A stretch of 64,000 nucleotides of DNA, from the NCBI RefSeq assembly GCF_000332095.2, contig NZ_KI913949.1, positions 1,636,511-1,700,510 on the forward strand, given 5' to 3'. This DNA comes from Leptolyngbya sp. PCC 6406. GTDB taxonomy: Bacteria > Cyanobacteriota > Cyanobacteriia > Phormidesmidales > Phormidesmidaceae. The position numbers were made by a program, and so were the translations under genes. The notes beneath the pieces are model-generated. The model was not told where the DNA came from. It saw only the letters and a list, made by a program, of their open reading frames with translations, and searched no databases. This document shows, piece after piece, positions 1-10,100 of this stretch (its first letter is position 1; each line of letters opens with the position of its first letter).

Positions 1-49
1 CCTACCCCCCATCCCCTACACTAAACAACAGCTCCCCCACCGCCACTCC

Positions 50-667
50 ATGTCTGATCCCCAGTCCCCAGGGCCAAAATCGATAACCAACACAGATGAT
101 GATGCTGCTGTCCCCAGTGATCAGCGGGTCTTTCCCATTTCCCCCCTGATTCGCCTCACCCTACTCACCCTCTATGGAGCCTTAACCCTGCCACTGCCCT
201 TCTTAGCAGAGGTCACCGCTGCCCCAGTTCCCAGTTCCTGGCTATGGGGGGGAATCGGTCTGGGAGCGGTGGCCCTCTACGGAGGGCTGAGTGAACAGGT
301 AGTGGTGGATGCCGAAGGCATTCAGGTGCGATATCCGGCCTGGATTCGTGGGGTGCTGCGCCGGGGCTGGCGACTATCCTGGAGCCAAATCACCGCCCTC
401 AAGCCCCGCTCCACTGGGCAGGGAGGCTTGGTCTATTACTTCGTCAGTGTCGAAGGTGATCGGGCCTATCTACTGCCTATGCGGGTGGCGGGCTTTGCAG
501 CCTTGGTGCAGTACGTGGAGGCCCATACCAACCTCGATACCCAGGACGTGAAGCCCCTAGCCCAGCCCTGGATGTACGTTCTACTGCTGGGATTGAGTCT
601 CTTCCTATTGCTGGTGGATGGTTGGACGGTGGTGACCGCGCTCCAATTCGCACCAGGGGTAGGGTAG
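50..667 (+). CDS. Membrane protein with PH-like soluble segment
   Basis: A 205-residue protein of unknown function. A Pro/Asp-rich N-tail (residues 1-30) is followed by two hydrophobic helices (about 31-52 and 63-80), a polar stretch of about 85 residues and a final helix (about 172-195). The polar stretch has alternating hydrophobic strands and a Trp-Ser-Gln-Ile-Thr core, which resembles bacterial PH-like membrane domains; this is an inference from pattern only. The stop lies 4 nt before the GTG start of the ABC ATPase, so the two are probably co-transcribed, and this protein may be a membrane partner of the ATPase. No classical permease fold is visible. Confidence 0.7.
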   Translation: MSDPQSPGPKSITNTDDDAAVPSDQRVFPISPLIRLTLLTLYGALTLPLPFLAEVTAAPVPSSWLWGGIGLGAVALYGGLSEQVVVDAEGIQVRYPAWIRGVLRRGWRLSWSQITALKPRSTGQGGLVYYFVSVEGDRAYLLPMRVAGFAALVQYVEAHTNLDTQDVKPLAQPWMYVLLLGLSLFLLLVDGWTVVTALQFAPGVG

Positions 668-671
668 CCCA

Positions 672-1418
672 GTGGTCGACCTATTACGGCTGGATCAGGT
701 GGCGGTGCGGGCTACGATGGGCAGCACCTTCCTGCTGCGAGAGATTTCCGGCGCGATCGCACCTGGTGAATTCATTGGCATCATCGGCCCCTCCGGTGCG
801 GGCAAAACCACCCTATTTCGCCTCCTGAATCGCCTCCAGGATCCCACCGCTGGGCAGATTTTCTTCCAGGGTCAGCCCCTGAATCGCTTTCCCGTCATCT
901 CCCTGCGGCAGCAGATCATGTTGGTAGCCCAGGAGTCCCACCTATTAGGGATGACCGTTGCCCAGGCATTGCAATACCCGTTGCAGTTGCAGGGGGTGAC
1001 GGCAGTGGATCGCCAAGAGCGGGTGCAGGCTTGGTTGGAACCCTGTCAGATTTCTCCCCAATGGCTATCCCGCTCAGAGGTGGAACTGTCCGGGGGCCAA
1101 CGACAGCGGGTGGCCATCGCCCGTGCCCTCGTGGCCCAACCCTCGGTGCTGCTGCTGGACGAGCCCACCGCTGCCCAGGATGTCGGCGCGGCCACCCACC
1201 TGTTGGCCATGCTGCAAGGGGAGATCCGCCAGCGGGGGCTGACGGTGCTCATGAGCAATCATCAGCTCGAACTGGTAGAAGAATTCTGCGATCGCGTCTG
1301 GTACCTGAACCAAGGGCAGTTGATGGGTGATTGGCCCGCCCCCATAGTGGACTGGTCCGCCCTGCGTCAAACCATCATTGCCGCCAATGCCACAGAGACC
1401 GCAGAGTGGGGGTTGTAG
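672..1418 (+). CDS. ABC transporter ATP-binding protein
   Basis: A complete 248-residue nucleotide-binding subunit of an ABC transporter, which binds and hydrolyses ATP on the cytoplasmic face. Walker A is GPSGAGKTT (residues 39-47), the signature is LSGGQRQRVAIARAL, and Walker B is VLLLDEPTAAQD followed by an SNH switch histidine. The compact single-domain form resembles the FetA/YbbL and phosphate-importer ATPases, but the substrate cannot be read from sequence. It starts at GTG 672, 4 nt after the upstream membrane-protein gene. No separate permease gene follows, so the permease is either the upstream protein or encoded elsewhere. Confidence 0.9.
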   Translation: MVDLLRLDQVAVRATMGSTFLLREISGAIAPGEFIGIIGPSGAGKTTLFRLLNRLQDPTAGQIFFQGQPLNRFPVISLRQQIMLVAQESHLLGMTVAQALQYPLQLQGVTAVDRQERVQAWLEPCQISPQWLSRSEVELSGGQRQRVAIARALVAQPSVLLLDEPTAAQDVGAATHLLAMLQGEIRQRGLTVLMSNHQLELVEEFCDRVWYLNQGQLMGDWPAPIVDWSALRQTIIAANATETAEWGL

Positions 1419-1463
1419 ACATCATTAGGAGATAGGAGACGGGTGATCAGGAGACAGAAGAGA

Positions 1464-1559
1464 TAGTAATTCCATTTGATTGCTGAAGACCTTCGTAGCG
1501 TGGGTTACGCTTCGCTTCACCCACGAAGAGGCTTACTCAAAGCTCATGCAGAATCGCTA
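1464..1559. repeat. Candidate miniature element (family D)
   Basis: This lies in the 445-bp gene-free stretch 1419-1863. The left end (TAGTAATTCCATTTGATTGC) and the inverted right end (TAGCGATTCTGCATGAG) are imperfect inverted repeats bordered by TA. The centre carries a hairpin, GTGGGTTACGCTTCG / CTTCACCCAC. The left end recurs with a few mismatches at 24090-24120. It is probably a small non-autonomous IS630-like element. The rest of the intergenic stretch shows nothing recognisable. Confidence 0.4.
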
Positions 1560-1863
1560 TAGGAAATAGGGGACAAGGAAGAGGAGATTTACGTAGGTGT
1601 ATCCAGAGCCTGGGGGAAACGTCTTAGCTTTGGTCTATGGATGACCAGTCCGGCAAATTTTGCGAGAAATTGCGGATTTGGCGGGGGGATGGGCGAAATA
1701 AGGAACAGAGTTAATCCATCCCTGGGTGTATTGCCGTGAGGTTCTTTGTAAATAGGCGTTTTACCTATCTCCATCGCCTTCTGATCTGGGTGTTACGCTA
1801 GTGAAACCCTGGGCAAACTCACTGTAGGGGTGCTGAAGTCCTGTTGAGGAGGGTCGAGTAGGT

Positions 1864-2832
1864 ATGAGTTTTATGGAGAATCGTCCAGCGGGAAAAGAGA
1901 CCAAGCCGCAAGCGTTATCCCCCAAGCGGCCCAATTTGGTGCGTCCCCCCGTGCGTCCAGTTGCCAGTGCTCCGGTTGCCAGTGCTCCGGCGGCGGTGGA
2001 GCCTGAGTCTAAAGCCGCGACCCCGGAACCGGCAATTACCCTGCCTCAGCCCATTTCCCCCCCCAGTGAGCCCCGCCAGTATCGGGCTATTGGCCTGGTG
2101 CGAGGAACCTACCAACCCGTAGAGGATCAGTTCAACCGGGGTAATCTGGTCACCGATGAAGGACTAGAAATCGACTCGGTGTTGCTAGGGCGGGTTACTA
2201 GCCTGGTAAAAAATCACATCAATTTAGAGAAGCCCCACCTGTGGGTGGTTTATCCCCGTACTCGTCAGAACGAAGAGACACGGGAAGTAGATTTACATTT
2301 GCAGATTGTGGGGGTCTGGGAACCTGAAACCCTCGGTCTTCCTGGAGAGACTCCCGATGTCGAGGGCTCGGCCTCTGACACCGTAGATCTGGATGCTCCA
2401 AAGGAGGAGGTTCCGACTAGAGCTCCCTCGACTGCCACTGTCGCTGTTCCCGATCCCCAGGAAAACTATTTTTCCATTCGGGGAGAAATCATCAAGTATG
2501 AAGAAGATGATGGAGAAGTTGTCGTCAAGATTTTGCAGGGGAGCAAACAGGAGGGTAAGGGTAGCAAGACATTCCGGCTGAATGTGTCTGGTCAGCTCTC
2601 GAACCCGAGGACCGTAGGTTACTTCTGGGAGTTTGATGTGGAGCGGCAGGGCAAGGCTCTGGTGATGCGGCAAGGCAATCTAATCGGCATTGTGCCACCG
2701 AAAAAGCGCCTGCCTGCTGGCAAGGGAAAGCGTAGTTTTCCCGCTGGGGCACGTCGCAACAGCTCTGTTGAAGCCCCCAAGGGCAAGCCCCGCACCCGTC
2801 CCACTGCCCCGGTCAAGTCCAATCCCCTGTAG
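1864..2832 (+). CDS. Conserved cyanobacterial protein, basic and Pro-rich ends
   Basis: A 322-residue soluble protein with no signal peptide or membrane helix. Residues 1-75 are low-complexity Pro/Ala/Lys with a direct repeat (PVASAPVASAP). Residues 78-160 form a compact strand-rich block (IGLVRGTYQPV..LLGRV), residues 200-275 a second block, and residues 278-322 a Lys/Arg/Pro-rich basic tail that could bind nucleic acid (inference). The start is supported by a strong ribosome-binding site, GAGGAGGG, at 1846-1853, 10 nt upstream. I recognise it only as resembling cyanobacterial hypothetical proteins; no function is assigned. Confidence 0.75.
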   Translation: MSFMENRPAGKETKPQALSPKRPNLVRPPVRPVASAPVASAPAAVEPESKAATPEPAITLPQPISPPSEPRQYRAIGLVRGTYQPVEDQFNRGNLVTDEGLEIDSVLLGRVTSLVKNHINLEKPHLWVVYPRTRQNEETREVDLHLQIVGVWEPETLGLPGETPDVEGSASDTVDLDAPKEEVPTRAPSTATVAVPDPQENYFSIRGEIIKYEEDDGEVVVKILQGSKQEGKGSKTFRLNVSGQLSNPRTVGYFWEFDVERQGKALVMRQGNLIGIVPPKKRLPAGKGKRSFPAGARRNSSVEAPKGKPRTRPTAPVKSNPL

Positions 2833-3007
2833 CTAATTGGGAATTTGGAATTGGTGCGATCGCAATTAGGCGCATCAATATCCAGTTCTGCCCATCCCCC
2901 CATCGTGGCTGAGAGGGGACCCATCCGTGGCCCCTCATCTAGCGCTAGCCCCACCCTACTGGAAGTAGGGTGGGGTAGTCAGCACGGTCATTGAAGCGGA
3001 CTTGAGA

Positions 3008-3652
3008 TCATCCTCCGGCCTCGCCCGTGGAGAAGGTGCGGCGGCGATGGGAACGGCAGGGGGTGCCCCAGCAGAGGGTTTGGGCAGGCATATCACTAAA
3101 AACGCTGCTGCGGGCTCCCACCACCGCATTGGCCCCAATACGGACCCCTGGCCCTACAAAACAATCCGTTGCCACCCAAGCTCCGTTTTCGATCACAATG
3201 GGTGCGGTCTTCAGCCCAAAGGCTGGATCCTCAGCATCATGGCTACCGGTACAGAGGTAGCTCCGTTGGGAGACAACGCAGTGGGCTCCAATATGGATGG
3301 TATCTAGGCTGTAGAGCACCACCTCTCCGCCGATCCAACTGTAGTCATCAATGGCAACCTTCCAGGGATAGTGGAACCGAGCCGTGGGGCGAATCACGAC
3401 CCCTCGGCCAATGCGGGCTCCGAACAAGCGCAGCAAGCATCGCCGGGGGGCATGGTGGGCGTGGAGGGTGAGGGGAAAGGCCACAGCCTGAACCAACCAC
3501 CACAGCAGAACCACCACTTTAGACCGTCCGGGGTCGTACCAGGATTGGTCATAACGGCGCAGATCTACCAGCGACGGGGGTGAATCGGGCACCACAGCCT
3601 TTGTCTCGGAAGGGACAGAGAAGGGGGAGGGAACATTGGGCGGGTCAGCCAT
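3008..3652 (-). CDS. hpsU: HpsU-like polysaccharide acetyltransferase (left-handed beta-helix)
   Basis: A 214-residue hexapeptide-repeat acyltransferase of the WcaF/colanic-acid type. It would transfer acetyl groups from acetyl-CoA to a sugar of an exported polysaccharide. After a disordered 30-residue head comes the conserved entry DLRRYDQSWYDPGRS, a hydrophobic segment (VVLLWWLVQAVAFPL), then hexapeptide turns (IGRGVVIRP, IGANAVVGA) with the catalytic-type His in SQRSYLCTGSHD. The layout matches HpsU, the acetyltransferase associated with hormogonium polysaccharide in filamentous cyanobacteria. It follows the GT2 gene at 3667-4647 on the same strand with a 14-bp gap, consistent with a small operon. 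The start could be internal, at or before VDLRRYDQ. Confidence 0.8.
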   Translation of the reverse strand: MADPPNVPSPFSVPSETKAVVPDSPPSLVDLRRYDQSWYDPGRSKVVVLLWWLVQAVAFPLTLHAHHAPRRCLLRLFGARIGRGVVIRPTARFHYPWKVAIDDYSWIGGEVVLYSLDTIHIGAHCVVSQRSYLCTGSHDAEDPAFGLKTAPIVIENGAWVATDCFVGPGVRIGANAVVGARSSVFSDMPAQTLCWGTPCRSHRRRTFSTGEAGG

Positions 3653-3666
3653 TGCGATCGCGCCGC

Positions 3667-4647
3667 CTAGCCCTTAATTTTGGCAGGGGTAGCGGGCTCC
3701 ATATCTGCCTGTCCTTGGGAATCTTCCGGTGAGGCAACCGGGGCGGCGGGTGTACCTACATTCAATCGACCCCCAAACTGCCGCAATTCATAGAGCTTCA
3801 CCCCAATCTGGTACTCATACTGGCTCAGCAGCCGTCCGTAGGTGTAGCCCGCCCGTCCATCCAAAAAGCCCAAGCGCAAAAAGTAGAACAGAACGAAGCG
3901 CAGGGTTGGCTTAAAGGGAAGCCGCACCCAGATTTTTTTCAAAAAGCGCTTCCGTTGTACCGAGTCCCCAAAGAGATTAGCGCCAATGGTGCCACTATCT
4001 GCCATCCCCGTGAGCAGGTTGTAATACACCCGCGCTTCCCAGTTGGAATAACGATTGTGGCGTTCTAGCCAATGGAATAGGTCGCGGAAATCCTCGTGGA
4101 GCATGTCGTTTTTGAGGTAGCCGACGGCCCCTTCCTCAATCACCACATGCTCGTGGACCTCGTTGTCGCCAGTATTGCGAATGCCCTCGGTCTTGAGGTT
4201 TTCATAGCGGCCTTGGGCATGACGAAAGAGGCGCAGATTCCAGTCTGGATATTTACCGCCGTAGCGAATCCATTTCCCTAGAAAAAAGACGCGACGGTTG
4301 AGGTAGTAGCCGCCATAGGCTGGATTTTGAATGGCCTGCTCGATCTCATCCCAGAGGGCTGGAGGGATACGTTCGTCGCAGTCTACGATCAGCACCCAGT
4401 CGTTACGGAAGGGAAGATTGTCCAGGGACCAGTTTTTCTTCTTGGGCCAACGGCCATTGAAGTGGAACTGGACTACCTGAGCGCCATAGCGATCGCAGAT
4501 TTCAATAGAGCGGTCTTCACTCTGGGAATCGACGACAAAGATTTCATCAGCCCGTGCCACGCTTTCTAGGCAAGCGGGTAGGTTTTCCTCCTCGTTTTTG
4601 GCGGGAATCAGCACAGAAACGGGCACTTTTGACGACACGGTAGTCAT
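3667..4647 (-). CDS. Glycosyltransferase family 2 (WaaE/KdtX-like)
   Basis: A 326-residue GT-A fold transferase that moves a sugar from a nucleotide-sugar onto a growing glycan on the cytoplasmic side. The entry motif is VSVLIPAKNEEENLPACLES (residues 10-29), followed by DEIFVVDSQSED and the metal-binding VLIVDCDERIP. The middle part (GGYYLNRRVFFLGKWIRYGG, HEHVVIEEGAVGYLKNDMLH) is typical of the KdtX/WaaE-like branch. The hydrophobic C-terminal stretch FVLFYFLRLGFLDG may attach to the membrane, and a Pro/Ala tail ends the protein. It is the first gene of a two-gene unit with the HpsU-like acetyltransferase; the acceptor is unknown. Confidence 0.85.
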   Translation of the reverse strand: MTTVSSKVPVSVLIPAKNEEENLPACLESVARADEIFVVDSQSEDRSIEICDRYGAQVVQFHFNGRWPKKKNWSLDNLPFRNDWVLIVDCDERIPPALWDEIEQAIQNPAYGGYYLNRRVFFLGKWIRYGGKYPDWNLRLFRHAQGRYENLKTEGIRNTGDNEVHEHVVIEEGAVGYLKNDMLHEDFRDLFHWLERHNRYSNWEARVYYNLLTGMADSGTIGANLFGDSVQRKRFLKKIWVRLPFKPTLRFVLFYFLRLGFLDGRAGYTYGRLLSQYEYQIGVKLYELRQFGGRLNVGTPAAPVASPEDSQGQADMEPATPAKIKG

Positions 4648-4719
4648 GGGCTCCTAGGGATAAAACAGCGTTAGACACAATGGGTCAACAAGACGATCGC
4701 TCGAACCCTTTAGCTTGGG

Positions 4720-4766
4720 GTTTTCGGGACTGGGGTCTTCGGGTCTGGGGTCTTCGGGTCTGGGGT
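4720..4766. repeat. 15-bp tandem repeat
   Basis: Three copies of a 15-bp unit (TCTTCGGGTCTGGGG and one diverged copy) lie between two minus-strand glycosyltransferase genes. An overlapping open frame translates as PEDPRPEDPSPEN and looks like repeat-encoded noise rather than a gene. Confidence 0.7.
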
Positions 4767-4905
4767 TTTTAGGCTGGAAAAATTTTGGGATCCTCAACAC
4801 CTCTAGAAGGTCATCATAGGGGTAAAGGTTTACGCTAACAGTGTGAATCGCCACCAGCCTTCCCCCGCGATCTCCCCAGTAGCTAGTCTAGTAGACCCGG
4901 ACTCC

Positions 4906-5838
4906 TTAGGAAGAAGAGGACACAGGCCGTACCAGCCCCCGCAGGGCACTGAGCAGATAGCCCAGTTGACCATAGGCGTAGAGAAAGTTCTCAAACCGCT
5001 GAGCCGGATCCGCCAGGTATTTAAGACTTTTATAGAGGCCACGGACAAATCGTTCTCCCCCCCAGCTCAACTGTTGTATTCCAGCTTGCCCAGTCACCTG
5101 TTCTCGATAGCATTCACTGATGCCCTGCCACCAACTCCGCCGCAGAAACCAACTCGGGACCATGCGTTCCGGGGCTACATTGTGGGCGACGAGTGCCTCC
5201 GGGACATAGAACACCTGCCATCCTCCCTGGAGCGCCTGTTGAGTCATAAACAGCTCCTCATTCGACAGAAGGTTCTTGCCTACCCGCCCCAGCTTCAGAT
5301 CGAATCCCCCCACCTCCTCTAGAAACGCTTTGCGCAGAGAGTAATTCAACCCCCGTGGGGTTAATCCGGGCTGGGTGATGGATACCAACTCATCCCCTAG
5401 GTCATAGGCTCCGAGACTACCGGACATATCCGTCGAAAGCCAAGGGGGACAAGACCTACCGGGAGGCCAAAGGAGGGTAACCTTGCCCCCCGCGATCGCA
5501 AGTTTTTCATGGCGGGCATAGACCTTGTGGAGGGCACTAAGCCAACCCCGACTAGCCTCCGCATCATCATCTAAATAGGCCACAATTTCCCCCTGGGCCG
5601 CCTCAGCTCCGGTATTGCGGGCCACCGATAGCCCCAGGGTAGGCTCGTACAAGTAGCGCAGACGCGGGTGGGGCAGGCGGGCCTCGACCACCGCTCGGGT
5701 CGTATCCGTCGAGCCGTTGTCCACCACAATCACTTCGTAATCCTCGAAATCCTGATCCAGCAGCGTGTCAATCGCCGCCCCCAGGTAGGCATCGCGGTTG
5801 TGGGTGCAGATAATCGCGGAGATTTTGGGCAAGGGCAT
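4906..5838 (-). CDS. Glycosyltransferase family 2
   Basis: A 310-residue GT-A glycosyltransferase. The start at ATG 5838 gives MPLPKISAIICTHNRDAYLG. The open frame continues upstream to 5964, but that part is made of dispersed repeat DNA and is not credible protein. Visible motifs are YEVIVVDNGSTDTTRAVVE, IVAYLDDDAEASRGWL (metal-binding DDD) and a downstream GGFDLKLGRVGKNLLSNEE block typical of family 2 enzymes with an ED-type catalytic region. The C-terminus is helical and amphipathic. It lies in the same strand and neighbourhood as the HpsU-like/GT2 pair, so it probably takes part in the same exopolysaccharide pathway. Donor and acceptor cannot be read. Confidence 0.85.
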   Translation of the reverse strand: MPLPKISAIICTHNRDAYLGAAIDTLLDQDFEDYEVIVVDNGSTDTTRAVVEARLPHPRLRYLYEPTLGLSVARNTGAEAAQGEIVAYLDDDAEASRGWLSALHKVYARHEKLAIAGGKVTLLWPPGRSCPPWLSTDMSGSLGAYDLGDELVSITQPGLTPRGLNYSLRKAFLEEVGGFDLKLGRVGKNLLSNEELFMTQQALQGGWQVFYVPEALVAHNVAPERMVPSWFLRRSWWQGISECYREQVTGQAGIQQLSWGGERFVRGLYKSLKYLADPAQRFENFLYAYGQLGYLLSALRGLVRPVSSSS

Positions 5839-5839
5839 G

Positions 5840-5884
5840 GGTGGGGGAGTGATGGAGTGGGGGAGTGATGGGGTGATGGGGTGC
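5840..5884. repeat. Simple GTGATGGGG-type repeat
   Basis: Iterated GGGGGAGTGATGG and GGTGATGGGGTG units sit immediately upstream of the glycosyltransferase start. The same kind of run occurs just before the prolyl oligopeptidase start (47755-47790). It is low-complexity DNA with no coding role seen. Confidence 0.7.
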
Positions 5885-5887
5885 CAC

Positions 5888-6059
5888 CGTAGGGGCGCGG
5901 TTTCCGCGCCCAGTGCAGCATGTTGCCAATCGTAGGGGCGCGGTTTCCGCGCCCAGTGCAGCATGTTGCTAATCGTAGGGGCGCGGTTTCCGCGCCCAGT
6001 GCAGCATGTTGCTAATCGTAGGGGCGTGGTTTCCGCGCCTAGTGCAGGATGGTGCCGCC
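5888..6059. repeat. Four tandem 43-bp repeats with internal palindrome
   Basis: Four direct copies begin at 5888, 5931, 5974 and 6017, exactly 43 bp apart; the last is diverged. Each contains the hairpin GGGCGCGGTTTCCGCGCCC. The palindromic core recurs as single copies, in inverse orientation, at 51431-51454 and 51495-51518, so this is a dispersed repeat that became tandem here. It occupies the spacer between the divergent glycosyltransferase and deoC genes. Confidence 0.9.
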
Positions 6060-6226
6060 AGTAGAGTTTATGGCTAGGGAACTCCCCTGTAGCATTCCCG
6101 AATCCCCATCAAGTTTGCGTTAACATCCGTGAAGCTACGATGAGATTATTGTCCTACAGAGCAATCAGTTCTCAGCAGATCCCATCATCTATCGCCCGCA
6201 ATCATCTTAGGGATACCTTACTCAAA

Positions 6227-6913
6227 ATGGCTGGTCGTGACTCCTTCTCTCAGGTCGAAATCGCACCACTGATCGACCATTCCCTCCTGTCCCCCACCGC
6301 CACAGAGGAACAGGTGATCCACTGGTGTAGCGAGGCGGATCGCTACGGGTTCGCTGCCGTCTGCGTCAGTCCCTGTTATGTGCGCCTAGCTCGGGAACAG
6401 TTGCAGGGGCGTCCCGCCCAGGTTTGCACCGTGATCGGCTTTCCCTCTGGAGCCACCACCTCAGCCACCAAGCTTTACGAAGCTCAGGAAGCAGCAGAGA
6501 ATGGGGCTACAGAGTTGGATGTGGTGATCAATCTAGGCTGGGTCAAAACAGGACAGAGCGATCGCATTCATCAAGAAATTGCCGAAATTTGCTCTGAGAC
6601 TGGGCAGGTGGTCAAGGTGATTTTGGAAACCGCCCTGTTGACCCCACCGGAACTCCAGATGGCGGCGGAAGTTGCCATGGACTCGGGAGCCGCCTTTTTG
6701 AAAACCAGCACCGGCTGGCATGGAGGAGCCACCGTTGAAGCCGTACAGCAACTCCGCACCCTAACCCGAGGCCAAGTGGGCATTAAAGCCTCCGGTGGTA
6801 TTCGGACCCTGGAGCAAGCAATGGCTTTAATCCAAGCCGGGGCCACCCGTCTGGGCACCTCCCAAGGCCCAGACTTGGTGCGCCAGCAAGAAACCTGGCA
6901 GGATCCCAGTTAG
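6227..6913 (+). CDS. deoC: Deoxyribose-phosphate aldolase
   Basis: DeoC cleaves 2-deoxy-D-ribose 5-phosphate to glyceraldehyde 3-phosphate and acetaldehyde in deoxynucleoside catabolism. This is a class I Schiff-base aldolase with a TIM barrel. The catalytic Asp98 is in [11 protein letters not shown], the Schiff-base Lys159 in [14 protein letters not shown] and the proton-relay Lys187 in [10 protein letters not shown]. The ATG at 6227 gives 228 residues and begins just before the conserved [14 protein letters not shown]. The frame is open to an ATG at 6140 (257 residues), but that extension has no family similarity I recognise. Neither start has a clear ribosome-binding site. No pathway partners lie next to it. 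Confidence 0.93.
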   Translation: MAGRDSFSQVEIAPLIDHSLLSPTATEEQVIHWCSEADRYGFAAVCVSPCYVRLAREQLQGRPAQVCTVIGFPSGATTSATKLYEAQEAAENGATELDVVINLGWVKTGQSDRIHQEIAEICSETGQVVKVILETALLTPPELQMAAEVAMDSGAAFLKTSTGWHGGATVEAVQQLRTLTRGQVGIKASGGIRTLEQAMALIQAGATRLGTSQGPDLVRQQETWQDPS

Positions 6914-7111
6914 ATCTGCACCCCAGCCACCTTCTTGAAGTATTGAGAAAAAAGCAGTGGGGGTCCGAAATAATCGCTAGGATGGCGAGTATCCAAGGTT
7001 AGAATAGTACCTTAAAAATTCAACATCACACTGAGAAAACTGTTGGAACACTAGGATTTTTAGTCCTTCTGCGATCGCGTGAGGTTCGTTTATTAACTTA
7101 CCCTTTTGTCC

Positions 7112-10100
7112 ATGGATAGATCCCCGGAAAGATTAGCCTTTCTTAAAACTCTACTGCTCAAGCAGCGAGAGCTTCTGGGGTTGGCTGTGCTCCTGTTTCT
7201 AGGGCCTTTGGGGAATTATTTCCGGTGGTCTTTTTTCTTCAATATTGACTTTCTATTTGGCACGATTTCTGTCTGGCTAATCCTCAGTTTATATGGTCCC
7301 AGATGGGGTGCGATCGCGGCCCTTAGCGCTGCAATTTGTACCTATTTTCTCTGGAACCATCCCTATGCCATTATTATTTTTACCTGTGAATTTTTGTTGG
7401 TGGGTTTTTTCCACCAGCGACACCGCCAAAACCTCGTCCTTCTAGATGGCCTCTACTGGATTTGCATCGGGATTCCCCTCGTTTGGTTTTTCTATAGCCA
7501 AGCCTTAGATGTTGATCCCGTCCAGGTTCAGATTATTATGCTGAAACAGGCCGTAAACGGCATCTTTAATGCCTTGATCGCCAGCCTTATTCTGAGTTAT
7601 ACTGCGCTCCACCTCTGGATTGCTCGGCCCCAAGCCAATAGCACGCTCTCCCTCCAACAAAGTCTCTTTAATCTGCTTGTTGCCTTTGCCTTCTTCCCCA
7701 CCCTATCCCTAATGGCCATTGATAGCCATCGAGTGGTGGAAGATATTACCTTAGGCCAAAAACAGCATCTCCAAATTATTTCCCAACACCTTACAGCCCA
7801 GATCAATACCTGGTATCAGCAGCAATTCCGCGCCACTACCGCATTAGCCCAGTTTGCTGCCAATCTAACCCTCACACCTCCCCTCACACCCCAAATTTTA
7901 GCCTCCCTACAGCAACAGACCACCAGTATTCAAACCTTAGCCCCCGATCTGTACCATTTGGTAGTGGCCAACGCCGCTGATGAAATCCTCACCATTGCCC
8001 CTGACGATCACGGAGATCAACACCAACTGGTAGTGCCCCTAAATACTGACTTAAGTATTAACTCTGATCTCCTAGTATCAACACTTTCGGCTCCCCAATG
8101 GGGAGCTGAAAGTTCTGAACAGTCCATTCTTGTATTGAGTCAGGCCATTCTTCGCCAGGGAGAACTTCAGGGGCGGGTCTGGGCAGAAATAGACCTAAGT
8201 ACCCTGCAAAATATTTTGATGGCGACGGTCGAAACCCTGGATGTTCAGATCACCCTAGTAGATGAAGGTCAGCGCGTCATTAGTAGCACATCCTCGGAGC
8301 GAGACTGGGGGACGCCCTTTGACCGCTACCAGACCGGTGAGCGGATTCCCTTGAGTGAACAAGCTTATCAATGGCTACCGACGGCGGGAAGCCGTCTATT
8401 TATGGTGCGCTGGACCCAGTCATTTTTTGTCCGGGAAACCATCCTCCATGACTTAAGGAATTGGATATTAGTCGTTGAATCTCCCGCCCGTCCCTATGTC
8501 CAAGTTTTGCAAAAAAAGCATATTCAAAATCTTTCTATCCTCATGGTGATATCGGGATTAGCCCTCGCTTTAGCTACTTGGCTGAGTCGGCACCTTGTTA
8601 ATCCCCTATTTCAGCTTGCTCAGGTCACGACTGATCTACCCGACCAAATACTTGAAAAGAAAGTTATTCAGTGGCCCGTTAGCCCTGTATTAGAACTGCG
8701 ATCCCTCGTATACAACTTTCAACAGATGGCTGGTACCCTTACGCAAAAATTCCAGGAGCTGCAAGCTGCCAGACGAAAGGCAGAGGTTGCCAGTGAGGCC
8801 AAAAGTGAATTTCTGGCCAATATGAGCCATGAACTGAGAACCCCCCTCAACGCCATTCTGGGCTTTACGACGTTGTTGCGTCGCCATGCCAGTCTGAAAA
8901 GTCATCAAGTTGAATTGGCCCTGATTCAGCAGAGTGGAGAACATCTTCTCGACTTGATTAATGATGTCTTAGACATGGCCAAAATCGAATCGGGTCGAGT
9001 CAGCCTCCATGAAATTCACTTTGATTTAATTGAATTCATCAGGAGTCTGGAGGAGATCTTTCAGTTGCGTGCCAGGGATAAGCTACTAGACCTAGTGGTA
9101 GAGCTTGATAGCAATCTTCCTCAGGTGATCCAGGCCGATCAGCGCAAACTACGGCAAGTGCTGATGAACCTGATGAACAATGCGATCAAATTTACGGCAA
9201 TGGGGCAGGTTTGCCTGCGGATATCCCTAGTTAGGGCTGAGCTGGATGCGGAATCTGGGTGCTGGCTCCAGTTTGAGGTAGAAGATACAGGTCCCGGTAT
9301 TGCGTCTGAGGAGCTAGGACTGCTTTTCCAAGCTTTTGCCCAAACCCAGGCGGGTCGAGTCAGCCAAGAGGGTACGGGTCTTGGGCTACGCATCAGCAAT
9401 CAGTTCATCAAGCTGATGGGGGGACGGATTGAGGTTTGGAGTCAAGTGGAGGTTGGATCTCGTTTCTGGTTTCAGATTCCGGTGAAAATTGGGGATCCAA
9501 CGCTGCTGGAATTTAAGCCTAAACCTTTGCCCGCCATTGGACTCCTCCCTGATCAGCCCCATTACCGCTTGTTGGTGGTGGACGATCAGGTCAGTAACCG
9601 CCGCTTTTTGGTCAAGCTCCTGACGGATTTGGGCTTTGAAGTTCGCGAAGCCTGTAATGGCCAAGAAGCGATTGAGCTTTGGCAGGTTTGGCAGCCCCAC
9701 TTGATTTGGATGGATATGAGAATGCCCGTAGTTGACGGCTATGAGGCCACGCGACAAATTAAGATGCAGATGCAGGGACAGGCCACCGCTATTATTGCCC
9801 TGACTGCTAGTGTCTTTGATGAGGAAAAGTCTCTCGTACTCTCAGTGGGCTGTGATGACTTTGTCCGCAAGCCCTTTCAACCAGAGGTGATTGTCGATAA
9901 GTTAATCCAACATTTGGGGGTTAAGTTCCGCTATGCAGAGCCAACTGCGATCGCACTTCCCCCTGCCGCCACGATAGTATCCACCGATCTACCTGCCAAC
10001 GCCTTAGACTTTATGCCCCAAAATTGGCTGGACCAGTTTTATCAGGCGGCAACCCAAGCCAACCAAAAAGTTTTGCTGCAACTCCTAACGGAGATTCCAG

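Noticed and set aside
1589-1774. Minus-strand 61-residue ORF
   Set aside because: No recognisable family, no ribosome-binding site, and it lies in a repeat-bearing intergenic region.
5839-5964. N-terminal extension of the glycosyltransferase (start at 5964)
   Set aside because: The extension is translated from 43-bp repeats and GTGATGGGG runs; the conserved protein starts at ATG 5838.
5888-6059. CRISPR array
   Set aside because: The 43-bp units are directly joined with no variable spacers, and no cas genes are present.
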